NCBI GenBank assembly: GCA_023055505.1
Contig: JALIRH010000004.1
Coordinates: 14,193,368-14,257,367 of the forward strand
Direction: 5' to 3'
Source of the DNA: Callipepla californica brunnescens
Taxonomy: Eukaryota; Chordata; Aves; Galliformes; Odontophoridae
Length of the DNA: 64,000 nt
Below, one piece after another: positions 52,372-63,374 of the stretch. A program made the translations under genes and the position numbers. The notes below the pieces were generated by a model. That model had not been told where the DNA came from. It did no database searches and saw only the letters and a list, made by a program, of their open reading frames with translations. How positions within the stretch are numbered: the stretch's first letter is position 1; every line of letters starts with the position of its first letter.

Positions 52372-52609
52372 GCAGGATGCAGCTTTGTTTTTGGAGGGTG
52401 ATACGAGGCCTGAAGCTGCCTGCTGTCCCTATCAGGCCCATGAACCGAGGTCCTGAGGCAGCAGGCTCAAGCAAGCCTCAGACATGGGAGTACATCCATG
52501 TCACCGCAGGCTACAGACACCGAGCCCACAGCAGAAAAATATTCTATAGAAATGGCTATAATATAACCCAGCTGTTACACCTGCAGCCCCAAACCAGTGA
52601 CGGAGACAG
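52372..52609 (+). other. Candidate plus-strand exon, GC-rich (unproven)
   Basis: A CTCTGTTTCAG acceptor and a GACAG/GTATTG donor bound 238 bp that are clearly richer in GC than the flanks. The frame with an ATG at 52377 is open across the block (RGLKLPAVPIRPMNRGPEA, later YIHVTAGYRHRAH). The peptide resembles no family I know. A non-coding RNA exon or a conserved regulatory patch is as likely. Confidence 0.2.
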
Positions 52610-52878
52610 GTATTGATTCTGGGCTATTTTCACCTTAGATTGTTATAAACAGAAAGTGAAGGTCACTCTTTCCATTTGAGTCTTTAAGGAATGCATGCAC
52701 TGACATGTGCATATTTTGAGACAGCTGCTGAGGAAAGTAGATAGATTGGTAAAAGAGAAAATGATTGTAGTACAATAGACATTGTGCAGTTGGTATGGTT
52801 TTAAATTTCCTCCTTATCTCTTAAAATGACCACTAACACATAATTCTGAAGATAGGAGTTAAAAGAAAAAAAGTACGC

Positions 52879-52892
52879 ATATATATATATAT
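52879..52892. repeat. (AT)n microsatellite
   Basis: Seven AT units immediately before the G homopolymer. Confidence 0.9.
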
Positions 52893-52896
52893 TTCC

Positions 52897-52916
52897 GGGG
52901 GGGGGGGGGGGGGGGG
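52897..52916 (+). repeat. Poly-G run of 20
   Basis: An uninterrupted run of 20 G on the plus strand, unusual for its length. Length is likely unstable and the exact count may be a sequencing artefact. Confidence 0.9.
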
Positions 52917-55673
52917 AAGGAAACTGTATTTTGAAGTGCTTTGCATAGGAGGCATGGTCATATACAGAACTACAGTTTTAAGACAAGATTTCATCCAGAG
53001 CTGGACACTGAAGGGGAATAGGAGAATTCTTAGACCCTGCTGACATTGCTCTAAGTTTTAGTGACAGAGGGTTTCTCTGAAATACTTCACAGTCAAATTT
53101 GTGCCATTGGGGGAATCTACTGTTCAAAAGTTTATACTTCAAAATATAGTATATAAAATATTACTATGCTATTCAAATATAGAATATAATACGCTGTTTA
53201 AATTCTGCTGAATTTTACTAAACTTGATATTGCAATTATATTAGTATTGTAATTCTATTAAGTGCTGTAAAACATTACATTTTGGAGAGCTATGTTCTGT
53301 GCCAGAGCTAGTAATTTCCTGTTCTTGTGTTAAAAAGAAAACAAAATATTCATAGATGCCAGAAGCAAGATTCACAAAAAAAAAAAAAAAAAAAAAAAAA
53401 GTCTTGTCCAGTTCTCGGTATGAAATAATAAAATAAACATGAAATAAGACTAAATCCTTTTATAAAATACTCATAAGAGACTTCATTTCCTGAAGTTGCA
53501 GTTTCTGTAGGGGGTGACTTTCCTTTTAACATCTGCCAGCCTTCATTGTCATATGGCAGAAACACATCTTTATGTATAAGCAGGGAAAATGACTGACAAG
53601 TTCTATGCCAGTATGAAAAACTCTTTGATCTTTTTGCCCAAAAAGAGTGATGAAAAAACAACACTAATTTGCCTTTTGTACTTTCTGGTTGATGAAACAT
53701 TACCAGTTGTCAAAGGATTTTTAAGTATTCATGAATACCAGTGCTCTACAACATGGATAACACAAGTGCCCTTGATTATTTATAACCTGAGACGTCAAAT
53801 TTGAGGCTCTGAGCCAGCGAAGTGTTTAGTTTACATTCTGGCTCTTTATTCTGTTTTGCTTTTTGCTTATTTGTTTCTCCAGAAGAGATTGCCTTCTGCT
53901 CCTGAAACGAATTCATTGCTGAGGTGCATTTGTAAATCAAAGAGCAATCTTGTTTCCTTGCTGTCTTTCTCTCACAGTGTGTCATTTTAGGCTCTGTTCA
54001 CATGCATTTGAAGTTTCTGTTCAGTTGTACCAACTGAAGGGCATGTCATTTTGTTCATTAAATAGTAGGTCTCTGTTTCCAAAACTTGCCAGTTAGTGAG
54101 GGAATGGTATCTCACTTACAAACTTCAAATTTTCCTGTGTTAATAGTGATCAAAACTGCTTATAAGAACCTGAATAGCTTACTGGAGTTTAATGTAATTT
54201 AAAATTTTATTCCCAAGCTCTACAAAGATAGCACGAAAGACAACAGTTACATCACGAAATGTAGAACATGCTTAGTTAGGTTAACAAGCCTGGCCATAAC
54301 TGGGGATCACATTGTGTGGTGCTGCTTTCCTGATATTTTTCCTACATTCCTTGCTCATCTTTAGTGCTTTTCTAGTCTCCTTTAAATTCGCTTTTTGCAT
54401 AACATCTTAAAAATGAAGCTCGTAACTGTAATCTTTCATCTTGTTTCCCTATTGTTTGGTGCTGTCTGCAACTCCATTATTAATCACTACAATTACTTTC
54501 TTCTGTTGTCACAATAACAGTCCCTAAAGATATTTTTTACTTTCTCAGTTTTTCGGTCTTCCATTCTGAATTCTTATTTCTTGCAGTTAGTTGTTAAGAC
54601 TTCATTTCCTTATTTCCACTGATGCAATCTCCACAGTTCCTCATCTCTCCCTCTTCCTTCTGACATTCTTATCTGAATATGGAATTTTCTAATCAACCCT
54701 GATTTCATTCACATGTGATTTGCAGTTGCTTTGAATGTACCTCTGAAGCATTTTTTATAGTTTGAGTATTTAGAAGTTACCTCCCTCTCTCCTGTGAACT
54801 GTCCAGTGCTTATTGTAGTATATATCTGCAGGAAACTTTTTTGGGTTTCTTTTGTACTTCAGTCATTTACATGAGAAAACCAAAGTAACAAATTTGTATC
54901 CATAAATCTATTTCAGGAAACTCAAGTGACTGACTTATTTTTGGAGAACCCTGTTCCTAAATCAGATTTCTTCCACATTTATTTATGAGTGTGAAAGTTA
55001 TAGGAAGTAGAGGCAGGGGGATAGGACTGAAGAGAAAAATAGTATACAGCAAGATAGAAGTCTGCCCTATGACCAAATATTTCTCATTTCAAAAGTGAAA
55101 AGTTTTATTTCTGGTTATTCTACAACAGTCATTAAAATCTATTCATATTTTTTGTCAAGTTTTGATAGGTCATTTGTATTTTTACCTTGCTATGTTCCAT
55201 TACATTTTGTTTTATTTGCAGACTGTGTTGTATCAGAACTTTTTGTAAATTATTTCCAATTTTCAATGCCTGAAGGCAGTCTGTTCTACAGTCATTCCAG
55301 GAAAAAACTGCTTAATTAGTTGGCTCTCTTCATTCTCTTTTTTCCTATCTTGGCTTTCTCTCTGATAAACTTGATGAATCTAACACAGAGTACAATTTTG
55401 ATGCTGTGCATGATTTGATAGTGTTTCAGTTCATACACAGCATTATGATTTGAGTTGGGATCTTGTATTCACTATTCAACCCTTTTGTATTGAAGAAACA
55501 TTACTATAACAGCTGACCCTGAAAAAGATTAAGAAAGAGATGGTGAAAGGCAAATGGGAAAGAGCAATCCAGTTAGAAGGTGACGGTAAGGAGAGATGTA
55601 GGATACTAATTACAGTGGGTTATTGGCCAGCCAAGAATAAGGATTAATGTTACTGTACTCCTGCTTCTACAAG
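52917..55673. other. No gene recognised
   Basis: AT-rich DNA with a 25-A run at 53376-53400. A good TTTTATTTGCAG acceptor near 55220 opens a frame to a stop at 55319, but no donor or partner supports it. Confidence 0.45.
53376..53400. repeat. Poly-A run of 25
   Basis: An uninterrupted homopolymer. No retroposed body recognised. Confidence 0.95.
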
Positions 55674-55801
55674 AGCAAGTGAACCTCGAGGGGCTAAGCA
55701 GCTGAAGGAACAAGAAATTCGGCTCAAGTCATTCTGCACATCCACATTGTTGTGGCACTGTGGGAACTTGGAGTCCATGGCAGTTTCAATTACACATATA
55801 G
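55674..55801 (+). other. Candidate plus-strand penultimate exon (unproven)
   Basis: A CTCCTGCTTCTACAAG acceptor and a strong ATAG/GTGAGC donor bound 128 bp with one open frame (EPRGAKQLKEQEIRLKSFCT and onward). The other frames have stops. It ends one base into a codon, and the next acceptor 98 bp downstream continues in phase. No family recognised. Confidence 0.27.
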
Positions 55802-55899
55802 GTGAGCCATTACAATTTTTTAATCTTGAGATACTACATAGATGAGTATTAAAAGGATGTGCGAGTCTCTCTGACTGTGTTATGTGTTATGATTTGCAG

Positions 55900-56220
55900 G
55901 GCTCTTGTTTCATAGGAAGAGTGAGCTGAAACACTGCCTGGAGTAGATACTGATATGAACAATGGTCCAATAACATCCATAGCTAAGGGAAAAAGGAGCT
56001 GCGTAGGAAAGATTACTTTGGCAGCAGCTGGTGGTGTAGCCATGGGCTATAGTAAAGCTTATGAAGTAGAGCTGCACTGTTTGCATACTGATGGTTTAAC
56101 TTGCAAATATATCCCTATATCCTTGTGCGGCAGAAATCAGAATTCCTTATTGAAACGTGTAGGACAAAGAGATTTAGTGACCATATCTGTACCATCTGAA
56201 TAAACACATTTCTCTAAAAA
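55900..56220 (+). other. Candidate 3' terminal exon with AATAAA (unproven)
   Basis: An excellent acceptor (TTATGATTTGCAG) leads into 14 further codons (LLFHRKSELKHCLE) and a TAG at 55944-55946. AATAAA follows at 56199-56204, as in a short 3' untranslated region. Phase fits the block at 55674-55801. An alternative is an overlapping open frame at 55955-56203 with its own ATG. Either could belong to a long non-coding RNA. Confidence 0.25.
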
Positions 56221-57363
56221 TTTCGGATTCCTCCCTGGCATGCACAATACTGAGAGTTACAGGGGCAGTGTTCTTCCAGGGAGTTTCTGGCTCATTTTTC
56301 TGACTCCTTCACCCCAATGAGATGTGACACAGATGTTCTCAAGCTGTTGGATCCAGAGTCCCTGACTTAAGCTTGCCTGACTCTACCACTGCTTTGTACA
56401 CAGAACTGCCAGTGAGGGGCCCCTGTTCTGCTGTGCACACTCTTTCTCTTTTGCCTTCTGTATGATGGCACTTTCAGCTGCAATTGTGTCTGTAGCTCAG
56501 AGAGAGACTAGATCTCCCACAGAGATCTCAGCTATAGCCTATATTAGTCCAAGACTTGCAAAGGGAAATGAAAGGCAGTTGTGGTGTTCTAATTTTGTTT
56601 ATCTTTCACAAATAAGGAAGTGCTTGCTGAAAATAGATTTGAAGAAGTACTGTGTTGGCTTGAGTCACCATCTAAAGAGGAAAGTGAAGAAGGGTGCTTC
56701 AGAAGCCTTTTGCATCTTCCTTTTAAACTAAGAATGATAAGCTTTCCAAGAGGATTAGTCAATTCTAAAGTAAAAGGTGAAAAAAACCAACAGGATGTGT
56801 ATGCAGTATCAGAAGTACATGGAGTCTACATCTACCACAATACAGTTTATAAATTCAACAAACCATATATTGCTGTAAAAGGAGAAAATCATATTTGGGT
56901 TTATTAGACTGAAAAGATACAGAGCAGTAGCTTGCACTTAAGAGACACAAGTTTTTACTTCCCGCTTTGTTCTACAGAATCAAGTTTTATTGCCAGAAAC
57001 AATGGCAAATGATGTCAGATTTAACTTTGAAAAATACAAATCTGTTCAGTGGAGATGAAGAAATTGTTATTATGCCTGTAATTTGATGATGTTTATGATT
57101 AAAACTTCACTGGTTATAAATAAGATATGTAATAGTCATACAATTACATAATATAATGCCCCATAATTTTAGTGTCCTGCTATTGATTTCTTCAATAAAA
57201 TCTTTAAAATTGTTTAATTTTCAAAATAAAACAGCATTCATAATGTATATTCTGTTTCAATTGCACACTTCAATCGGACACATTGAATTATACATAGAAT
57301 TTTGAAAGATACTAAGTCTAGTTAGATACCTTCAAAAATGGTAGGCCAATCTCTGTCTCAGTG
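56221..57363. other. No gene recognised
   Basis: The plus-strand frame 56620-56907 (FEEVLCWLESPSKEESEEG and onward) has unusually protein-like composition and follows a CACAAATAAG acceptor-like site, but has no donor and no family. Otherwise AT-rich. Confidence 0.35.
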
Positions 57364-57428
57364 TTTAGGGGCTGGACTCAGTGATCTCTAGAGGTCCCTT
57401 CCAACCCCTATGATTCTGTGATTCTGTA
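57364..57428 (+). mobile_element. CR1 LINE 3' terminus
   Basis: The last 65 bp of a plus-strand CR1: GGGGCTGGACTCAGTGATCT, AGAGGTCCCTTCCAACCCC, then TATGATTCTGTGATTCTGTA. Confidence 0.95.
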
Positions 57429-57699
57429 AGTTAATTAAACCTCAAATAGTAAAACATTACTGATAAAAATGGATGAAAGAATTTTATAGGAGATGATCAA
57501 AAATTTTTCTGAGGTGATATTTCCACAGGAAGTCAGGTTGTACATAAACAAACAGTAAGAATGAATGAAAAGAAGAGAAAGCAAGAAAGCAAGAGAAAGA
57601 GATGAATGTGAGCACTCAGGATTCTTTACAGTCATCAGATCCAAAAATCTGACTTGCAGATCTCTGTAAATGACAAGGAACGAAGGTTAGTTTCCAAAC

Positions 57700-57874
57700 C
57701 TGCCTGAAACATAAACTGGACAAACTATGTAGCTCAATTTAGCTTCTTTGATGATAGAAGCTGGAGGTAGAAAACCTTGCCTCTTAGCTTCTGTTATGAA
57801 CTGCTCCAGTACTGAAAATAGAGATGAAGGTGACCATTCATAATTATTTATAGTATCATTTATGTGACTTGCTG
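57700..57874 (-). other. Candidate minus-strand exon (unproven)
   Basis: On the minus strand, a TGTTCTTTCTTTTCAG acceptor precedes 57 open codons, then GGCAG/GTTTGG. The peptide includes SLFSVLEQFITEAKRQGFL and KEAKLSYIVCPVYV, compositionally like a folded domain. The other frames have early stops. It lies just past the 21-bp repeat and the hydrophobic frame in transcript order. No family recognised. Confidence 0.27.
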
Positions 57875-57958
57875 CTGAAAAGAAAGAACAGTAAACATCT
57901 AATATGTCTGAAAATCTACCTTGCAAGAAGATATGACTGATATTCTGGAAGATAAACA

Positions 57959-58280
57959 GAGATTCTCTCTCAGTTGGGACTCTCTCCCTCATCTTGGAGA
58001 TTTTCCCTTTTGGCTTGAAGGCTTTCTTTTTCTCGTCTCAGAGATCCTCTCAGTTTGGGGATTCTCTTTCTTAGTTTGGACTTTGTCTCAGTTTGAAGAA
58101 TTTTCCTTTTAGTTTAGAGACTTCGCTTCTCAACTCAGAGACTCCCCCCTTTGGTTCAGAGATTCTCTCTTGATTAGAAGACTCTTTTGACTCAGAGTCT
58201 CCCTCTCAGTTTGGACTCTCTCCCTCTTGTTCTCGAGACTTTCTCTCTTGGCTCAGAGGCTCTCCTACTCGGTTTTGGAA
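57959..58280 (-). repeat. 21-bp-period minisatellite
   Basis: About 16 imperfect tandem units of 17-23 bp have a plus-strand consensus near GAGACTCTCTCTCTCAGTTTG. The plus strand is pyrimidine-rich. On the minus strand the consensus gives a seven-residue charged unit of QTERESL type, broken by stops and non-multiple-of-three units. The seven-residue period resembles coiled-coil tails, but frame breaks show it is not now a continuous coding sequence. Confidence 0.85.
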
Positions 58281-58408
58281 ACCTTCTCTGAAATAGTGTT
58301 GAATAACGTTTGGTGGGCACAACCCAGGCCCAAAGTAATTTGTGCCTCCTTAGATCTGCTGGGGCTGCAAAAATCCTCCCTTAAATAACTGCCTATGTTT
58401 CCTGGGTC
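58268..58408 (-). other. Open minus-strand block leading into the 21-bp repeat (unproven)
   Basis: On the minus strand, an ACACCTGCAG acceptor-like site at 58409 opens a 47-codon frame (DPGNIGSYLREDFCSPSRSK and onward) that ends at TAG 58265-58267, at the edge of the minisatellite. It may be a decayed exon joining the hydrophobic block to the repeat. Confidence 0.15.
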
Positions 58409-58418
58409 CTGCAGGTGT

Positions 58419-58601
58419 TTACAAGTGAAATCCCATGACACCATGGAATGGTTTCTCTAAGGTCTCGCCTAAGTCATTCCTCACTCCCTGCCTCTCAGTA
58501 TCTTCTGGCTTTGGGGAAGTCTTCCTCCAGATATTATAAGTACAAATACTGAGTAAGATGATGAGGAATGCATTCAGGGAGATTAACAACATGACTATCA
58601 A
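58419..58601 (-). other. Candidate minus-strand block with a transmembrane-like segment (unproven)
   Basis: A TAGAATGTTCAG acceptor at the upper edge opens 60 codons on the minus strand. The first 23 or so are strongly hydrophobic (IVMLLISLNAFLIILLSI), followed by WRK and a charged tail (KPEDTERQGVRNDLGETLE) ending in a stop at 58419. That is the order of a single-pass membrane anchor with a cytoplasmic tail. The layout is loosely reminiscent of avian BG/butyrophilin-like receptors with heptad-repeat tails. There is no sequence match I can claim. Confidence 0.2.
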
Positions 58602-59179
58602 CTGAACATTCTAAAAACTTATAAGAGATCCAAGGGAGAAAATGGAAGTCTGCTTAAAAGTTCTGTAAAATTCTAACTCCCTCTGGGGCATAACATTCAA
58701 TGTTTGAGACAAACTATATTGTATGCAGGCATCAGATAGTTGTTTCCATCAGTGCTTCTAATTTCTTATATATACATGTAAATCCAAAGAGCAGAGTGGC
58801 AGACTTAATAAAGATCCAGTACATTATAAGTACTGACATCTGAAACACAATGGGATATAATCCCTTAAAGAAGTGTTTTGAAAGAAATAAGTTCTAGGGA
58901 AAGCTGAATACTTTTTCTAGCCTTTGTCTCCATGTAGTAATATAGGTGAAAGTTGCAAGCAATCCTCCATTCATTAAACTGTTTATATTATTATCCAAAA
59001 ACTGAAAAGGTCACCACATTTTGTGAGGGGAAGCTGAAATAGTTTTCGCCTAAAAAAAAAACAAAATATGAAATATAATAGTGAAGGAGAAAGTGCAAGA
59101 AGATGTTGAGTTCTGAGCATTTCAATCTACATTCAGAACAGATACAGGTACCTTTTTCTGTCTGTTTTATTGTTGTTGA
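58602..59179. other. No gene recognised
   Basis: AT-rich DNA; nothing called. Confidence 0.5.
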
Positions 59180-59587
59180 ATGGCTTGTGAGATAGATAGA
59201 ACACAGATTGCTTTGAATCAAAACTGCATGAAACCAGAAAGCAGGATGAGGGGACATAAGAAAGCAGGATGTAGTCTCAAAGCTGCTGAGCAGCTTGGAA
59301 GCCTTTCATGTGACAGCCTGCAGTTGCTGAAGTCACTGCAGGTGGGACACTCTGCAGAGCCATATGTTACCTGTAGCAGAATACCTCTCACAGCTGGACT
59401 CTTACAGCCTGTTCAGATAATTATGTGCTGTGGTAGGGCCATGCATGTAGATGACACTGCTGGAAAGGGATTGGTTGCAGGGAAGAAGATAACACGAGTC
59501 TTTGGCTGTAATAAGTTGATGAACAGTTTTTCACGTGGCAAAGTATTTGGTTGCATTGTATTCTTTCACTGGAGATGCTGCTTGTAA
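59180..59587 (+). other. 135-codon open frame ending at an AATAAA (unproven)
   Basis: This is the longest open frame in the window outside the CR1 elements. It starts at an ATG and stops at TAA 59585-59587, which overlaps AATAAA at 59586-59591. The region is GC-richer than its flanks. The translation is cysteine-containing and basic, with no domain, signal peptide or repeat that I recognise. A terminal exon, an unknown retroposed sequence or a chance frame are all possible. An internal CTGCAG/GTGGGA site could also act as a donor. Confidence 0.2.
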
Positions 59588-59591
59588 TAAA

Positions 59592-62313
59592 ATGTGCAGA
59601 ATTACTCTGGTCATGGCATTGTTTTATGAAGCTGAGTGACTGGCAGCTCTGAACATGGATTGTGAAACTACACACACACAAAGAACAGAAATTCCTGTTC
59701 TTCTAAAGACAGTATAGTTAAATTACAAACTCTGCATAGTTTAATTACTGTGCAGCTAAGTTACTGAGTTTCTAAAAAAAGAAACCACAAACGGAAAACA
59801 ATTTCAAAAGTATGCATGTATGAATTAGATTAGTGCAAAGGTAATAGGAACCACTGAGGCATGTGGCTTTATAGCACCATCCAAAATCACTGGAAACATT
59901 AAAATCTAAAATTAAAATTTAAGTAGACCTCACATAAAAGTTGTCTGCTGAGTTACTGTGCCCAGATATTTGTTAGTTCTTAATATCTGTCTGTTCTAAA
60001 GAGACATAACAAGTTAGGAAATAATGGTGACAACTAGGGAAGCATTTGTTTGGAAAAAAAATAAAAATCTTTAGGGAACCACAAACATCCAAATCTTGTC
60101 AGTGAAACTAGGAATTAAATGGTAGGTAAATCACTAGAATTTAAAGAAACAGATCTAACATTAGGTGCATATTTTCCAATCTGAAATCATGGAATTTATG
60201 AATTTCAATTATTCTTTCATGAACTGCTACTCTATTTGGAAGTCAGATGACTATTTTTCTAATTGCTGAATTCACAGTATCACTATGGGGTCTGAAAAAG
60301 TGCTCTGTAAAAACAGTTGTATCACTATGCTTATGTCATGTACGAAAAAAAAGTAAAGATATTACTAGCAGTCAAAAGTGTATTTAATCTTAAATGGATA
60401 CTTATTTGAATTTAGATGTCATACTAAAACTTCTAGTGCTGATAATTTAGATTTTTTTTTCCGCAGCCTACAAACCCATTCAGAGGGATTTTATCTTTTT
60501 CCTCTGTTTGCTAGAACCATGCTCCTGGATTAGACACTTAGATCAGCTGTTCTCACCTCTGAAATCATTTGAAATCGGGCCTTTACCTCTGTTCTGCGTT
60601 AGATAAAATCCTCCAAATGAAATATATATATTTGTAAGGGTTGCAAAGGCAAAGAGACCAGTTCAAACAAATATCATAAGGAAGGAACTCAAAAAAAGAG
60701 GGATCTCCAACAAGAGATCATTACTCAGTGGCAGTCAGCCCTTAGAGGAGGTTTAAGACAGAATTGCCTTCACCTGTGCTCCCAGGGATGACTGGCTCCT
60801 TCCTTCATGTGCTCATTCAGTGGTTCAAGCCATGTCTCAGTGGTTCCCATCCAATATGCCAGTTAAGGAAAAAACAGTTCATACAATGAGGATAGAAAAC
60901 AGTACCTATAGCTATTCTATGAAGCTGAACACTTCTGTAAGTCTAGGAGAAATGGTATTTGTTGAGTAAGAATGGAAAAGCACTATGTGAAAGCTTGAAA
61001 CGAAGCTTTATTTTGGTGGGTTTGGTCATTGTTATATTTCATAGCTAATGCAATTTTAATGCACTGTTAAGGAGGTTTTTAGGACAAGTAAAAGGGCAGA
61101 TAATGAAAATGAGAGATGTCAAAGCAATAAGGTGTGAATTTACTAAGTAGTTTTGAGTTACAGTAGGAAATTTATTTCAGGTTAATTTGAAGAAAATTTC
61201 TACCTGTTATATATATTTCATGTAGGTAAGGAACTTTAAAGACAGCTTCTTTCACAAGGTAGAATTTTTTTATTAGTATCATCTGCACATATTTGGCTAA
61301 TCAGGAAGAAGTCCAGAAAATCTGACATTTCTCATTTCTGTGATAATAACTTTCCTTTAGGAACCACTTATTTGTCCTCAAAAACAGACTACTTGTTTGC
61401 AAGACGTTTATCATCTCTAGAAAAAAATAAAAATAATAATAATATAATAATATAATATAATATAAATAGACTGCTATTACTACTTCACGTCTCCAGTAAG
61501 AGAGGTTTTATTATCCTGATAGCATAAGTGACACCAATGCACAGTGAAATATTTTAGGTGGGTGGCAACTTCCATCAGAAAATTCCTTCTATCTACAATA
61601 ACTGAAACACAGCATTATAAGCAAAATATTTGAGATATAAGTCAATGAATATATCTCTTACACATAGACAGTGTTTCTAATCTCTCCTTACTTTCCTAGA
61701 TTAAAACTTCCCTTTCCTTTAAAGGTACACTGAAGCATACATTTAAATTAGTTTTAACAACAAGATCTTCAACCAGGAATCAGGGTTTCAGGACACCTTG
61801 TTATCAGCAATTTTTCTAAAAAATTAACTAGTCTGTAAGTAGACATGAACTGAGTATGATGTATCCTATACAATAGCTTGTCAGGTTGATCAGTTGTGTA
61901 AGACAATATGATGATATTGCAATATTTTCAACACTCTGAGCAATAACAAACACTTCTATTTTTATTGGCTTTTTCTGGTCAGCAAATAGCTTAGTATGAT
62001 GACATACTTAGGCAAATCTCCAAGTGAGTGTGCTGAGTACTGTGTTCAGTGTAAGTGTAATAGCTTTCCTCTAACTAAATTGTGGGAATAAGAAGCAGAA
62101 ATAGATAAGAGAGTCAAAGAGGAAAAAGGGAAGAGATAAGGAGAAAAGAAACATGTTCTGAATAATGAGCTTGATTTATCACTAATTTAATCTGTCTTAT
62201 GGTAGAAGAATACAAGTGAAATGAAATCAGATAGTCTTGGTAAAAGACTAAAGGACTCAAGACTTGAACTTGGTAAAACTAAGGACTCGAGATTTGAACA
62301 TTAACATTTCTTA
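59592..62313. other. No gene recognised
   Basis: AT-rich DNA with an AT-rich tract at 61421-61468. No repeat family, RNA gene or exon candidate called. Confidence 0.5.
61421..61468. repeat. AAT/TAATA low-complexity tract
   Basis: Irregular AAT and TATAA units. Confidence 0.9.
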
Positions 62314-62672
62314 GCAATGGCTTGCTTGGGAAGGGACCTCGAAGGCCACCTAGTTCTTACCCTCCTGCTGTGGGCAGGGTTGCCCCCCATTAGATCACAT
62401 CCTGGCCTTGAACACCTTCTGCAATGGGGCATTCACAGCTTCTTTGGGCAAGAAGTTACAGTACCTCACTATCATCTGAATAAAGAATTTCCTTCTAGTC
62501 TAAAGTCTCCCTTCTTTCAGTTTAAAATCATTCCCTCTATTCAAGTCACTAATTGCCCATGTGAAAACTCATTCTCCATCTTGTTTATAAGTCCCCTAAC
62601 TACTGGAAGGCCTTAGTGAGGTCTCCCCAGAGCCTTCTATTTTCAATGCTGAACAACTCCAGCCCCTAAGTC
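62314..62672 (-). mobile_element. CR1 LINE fragment (3' part)
   Basis: A 359-bp minus-strand CR1 copy. Diagnostic blocks in order are GGGAAGGGACCTCGAAGGCC, GGCAGGGTTGCC, CTGGCCTTGAACACCTTCTG, GGTCTCCCCAGAGCCTTCTA and TGCTGAACAACTCCAGCCCC. It holds 3' untranslated and C-terminal coding remnants. The terminal octamer repeat is lost at the left edge. Confidence 0.93.
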
Positions 62673-63312
62673 TTTAGAATCAGATTTATTATTATTACCA
62701 GTCTGAAGAAAAAAACAAAACTGAATTCAAACTTGAGGTGAGGTGCACATGGAGAAAAATTATGGGAATATTTTGGGCTGTTAATGCAACAATGTAGTAT
62801 TTTTTTCATTTGTCCATTATTTTTGCAATTCATCCAACTCCTACATTTCTACCAGGGAAGAAAGACATCTGTGAAAATTCTGCAAGCTGCTTTTTGAAAT
62901 AATTCCCATTATTTCAAATATGATAAGTCATCAGGAAGGTTTCTTTTCAAGCTTGTTTTGGTTTTCTCATCACAGAGTACAATACCAAAATGTGTCATTT
63001 ATCAGAGGTGTTACAGAATCCCCAAATGAAGGAAAATTAAGCTCTTTGTAGGCAAGTTTGGAATTACCATTCATCCAGAAAATGCTTGTTTTTTGATGCA
63101 TTTTTGGTAGCATCAAAAGGCTAACAATTTCCTTAAAAACCTTTACAGTTCATCGACTACAAGATAAAATCTTCTAGAGAATGTTATAATAAGATCTACA
63201 AATGGAATACTTAAAAATGTTTGGAGTTTCTTTATCACATTGGCATGTCAGAATATACAGATTCAGTATTTCTTTGAAACACCCACTTTGCCAGGAAGAA
63301 ATATTCCAGTTC
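62673..63312. other. No gene recognised
   Basis: AT-rich DNA between two CR1 relics. Confidence 0.5.
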
Positions 63313-63374
63313 AGAGCTGGACTCAACCATTCTTGTGAGACCTTTCAAATTCAAGATATTCTGTGATTCTATGT
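63313..63374 (+). mobile_element. CR1 LINE 3' terminus
   Basis: The last 62 bp of a plus-strand CR1: AGAGCTGGACTCAACCATTC, GTGAGACCTTTCAAATTCAA and the terminal TATTCTGTGATTCTATGTGA. Confidence 0.85.

Noticed and set aside
53376..53400. A25 run as the tail of a processed pseudogene
   Set aside because: No coding-like or transcript-like body upstream and no flanking duplication that I can see.
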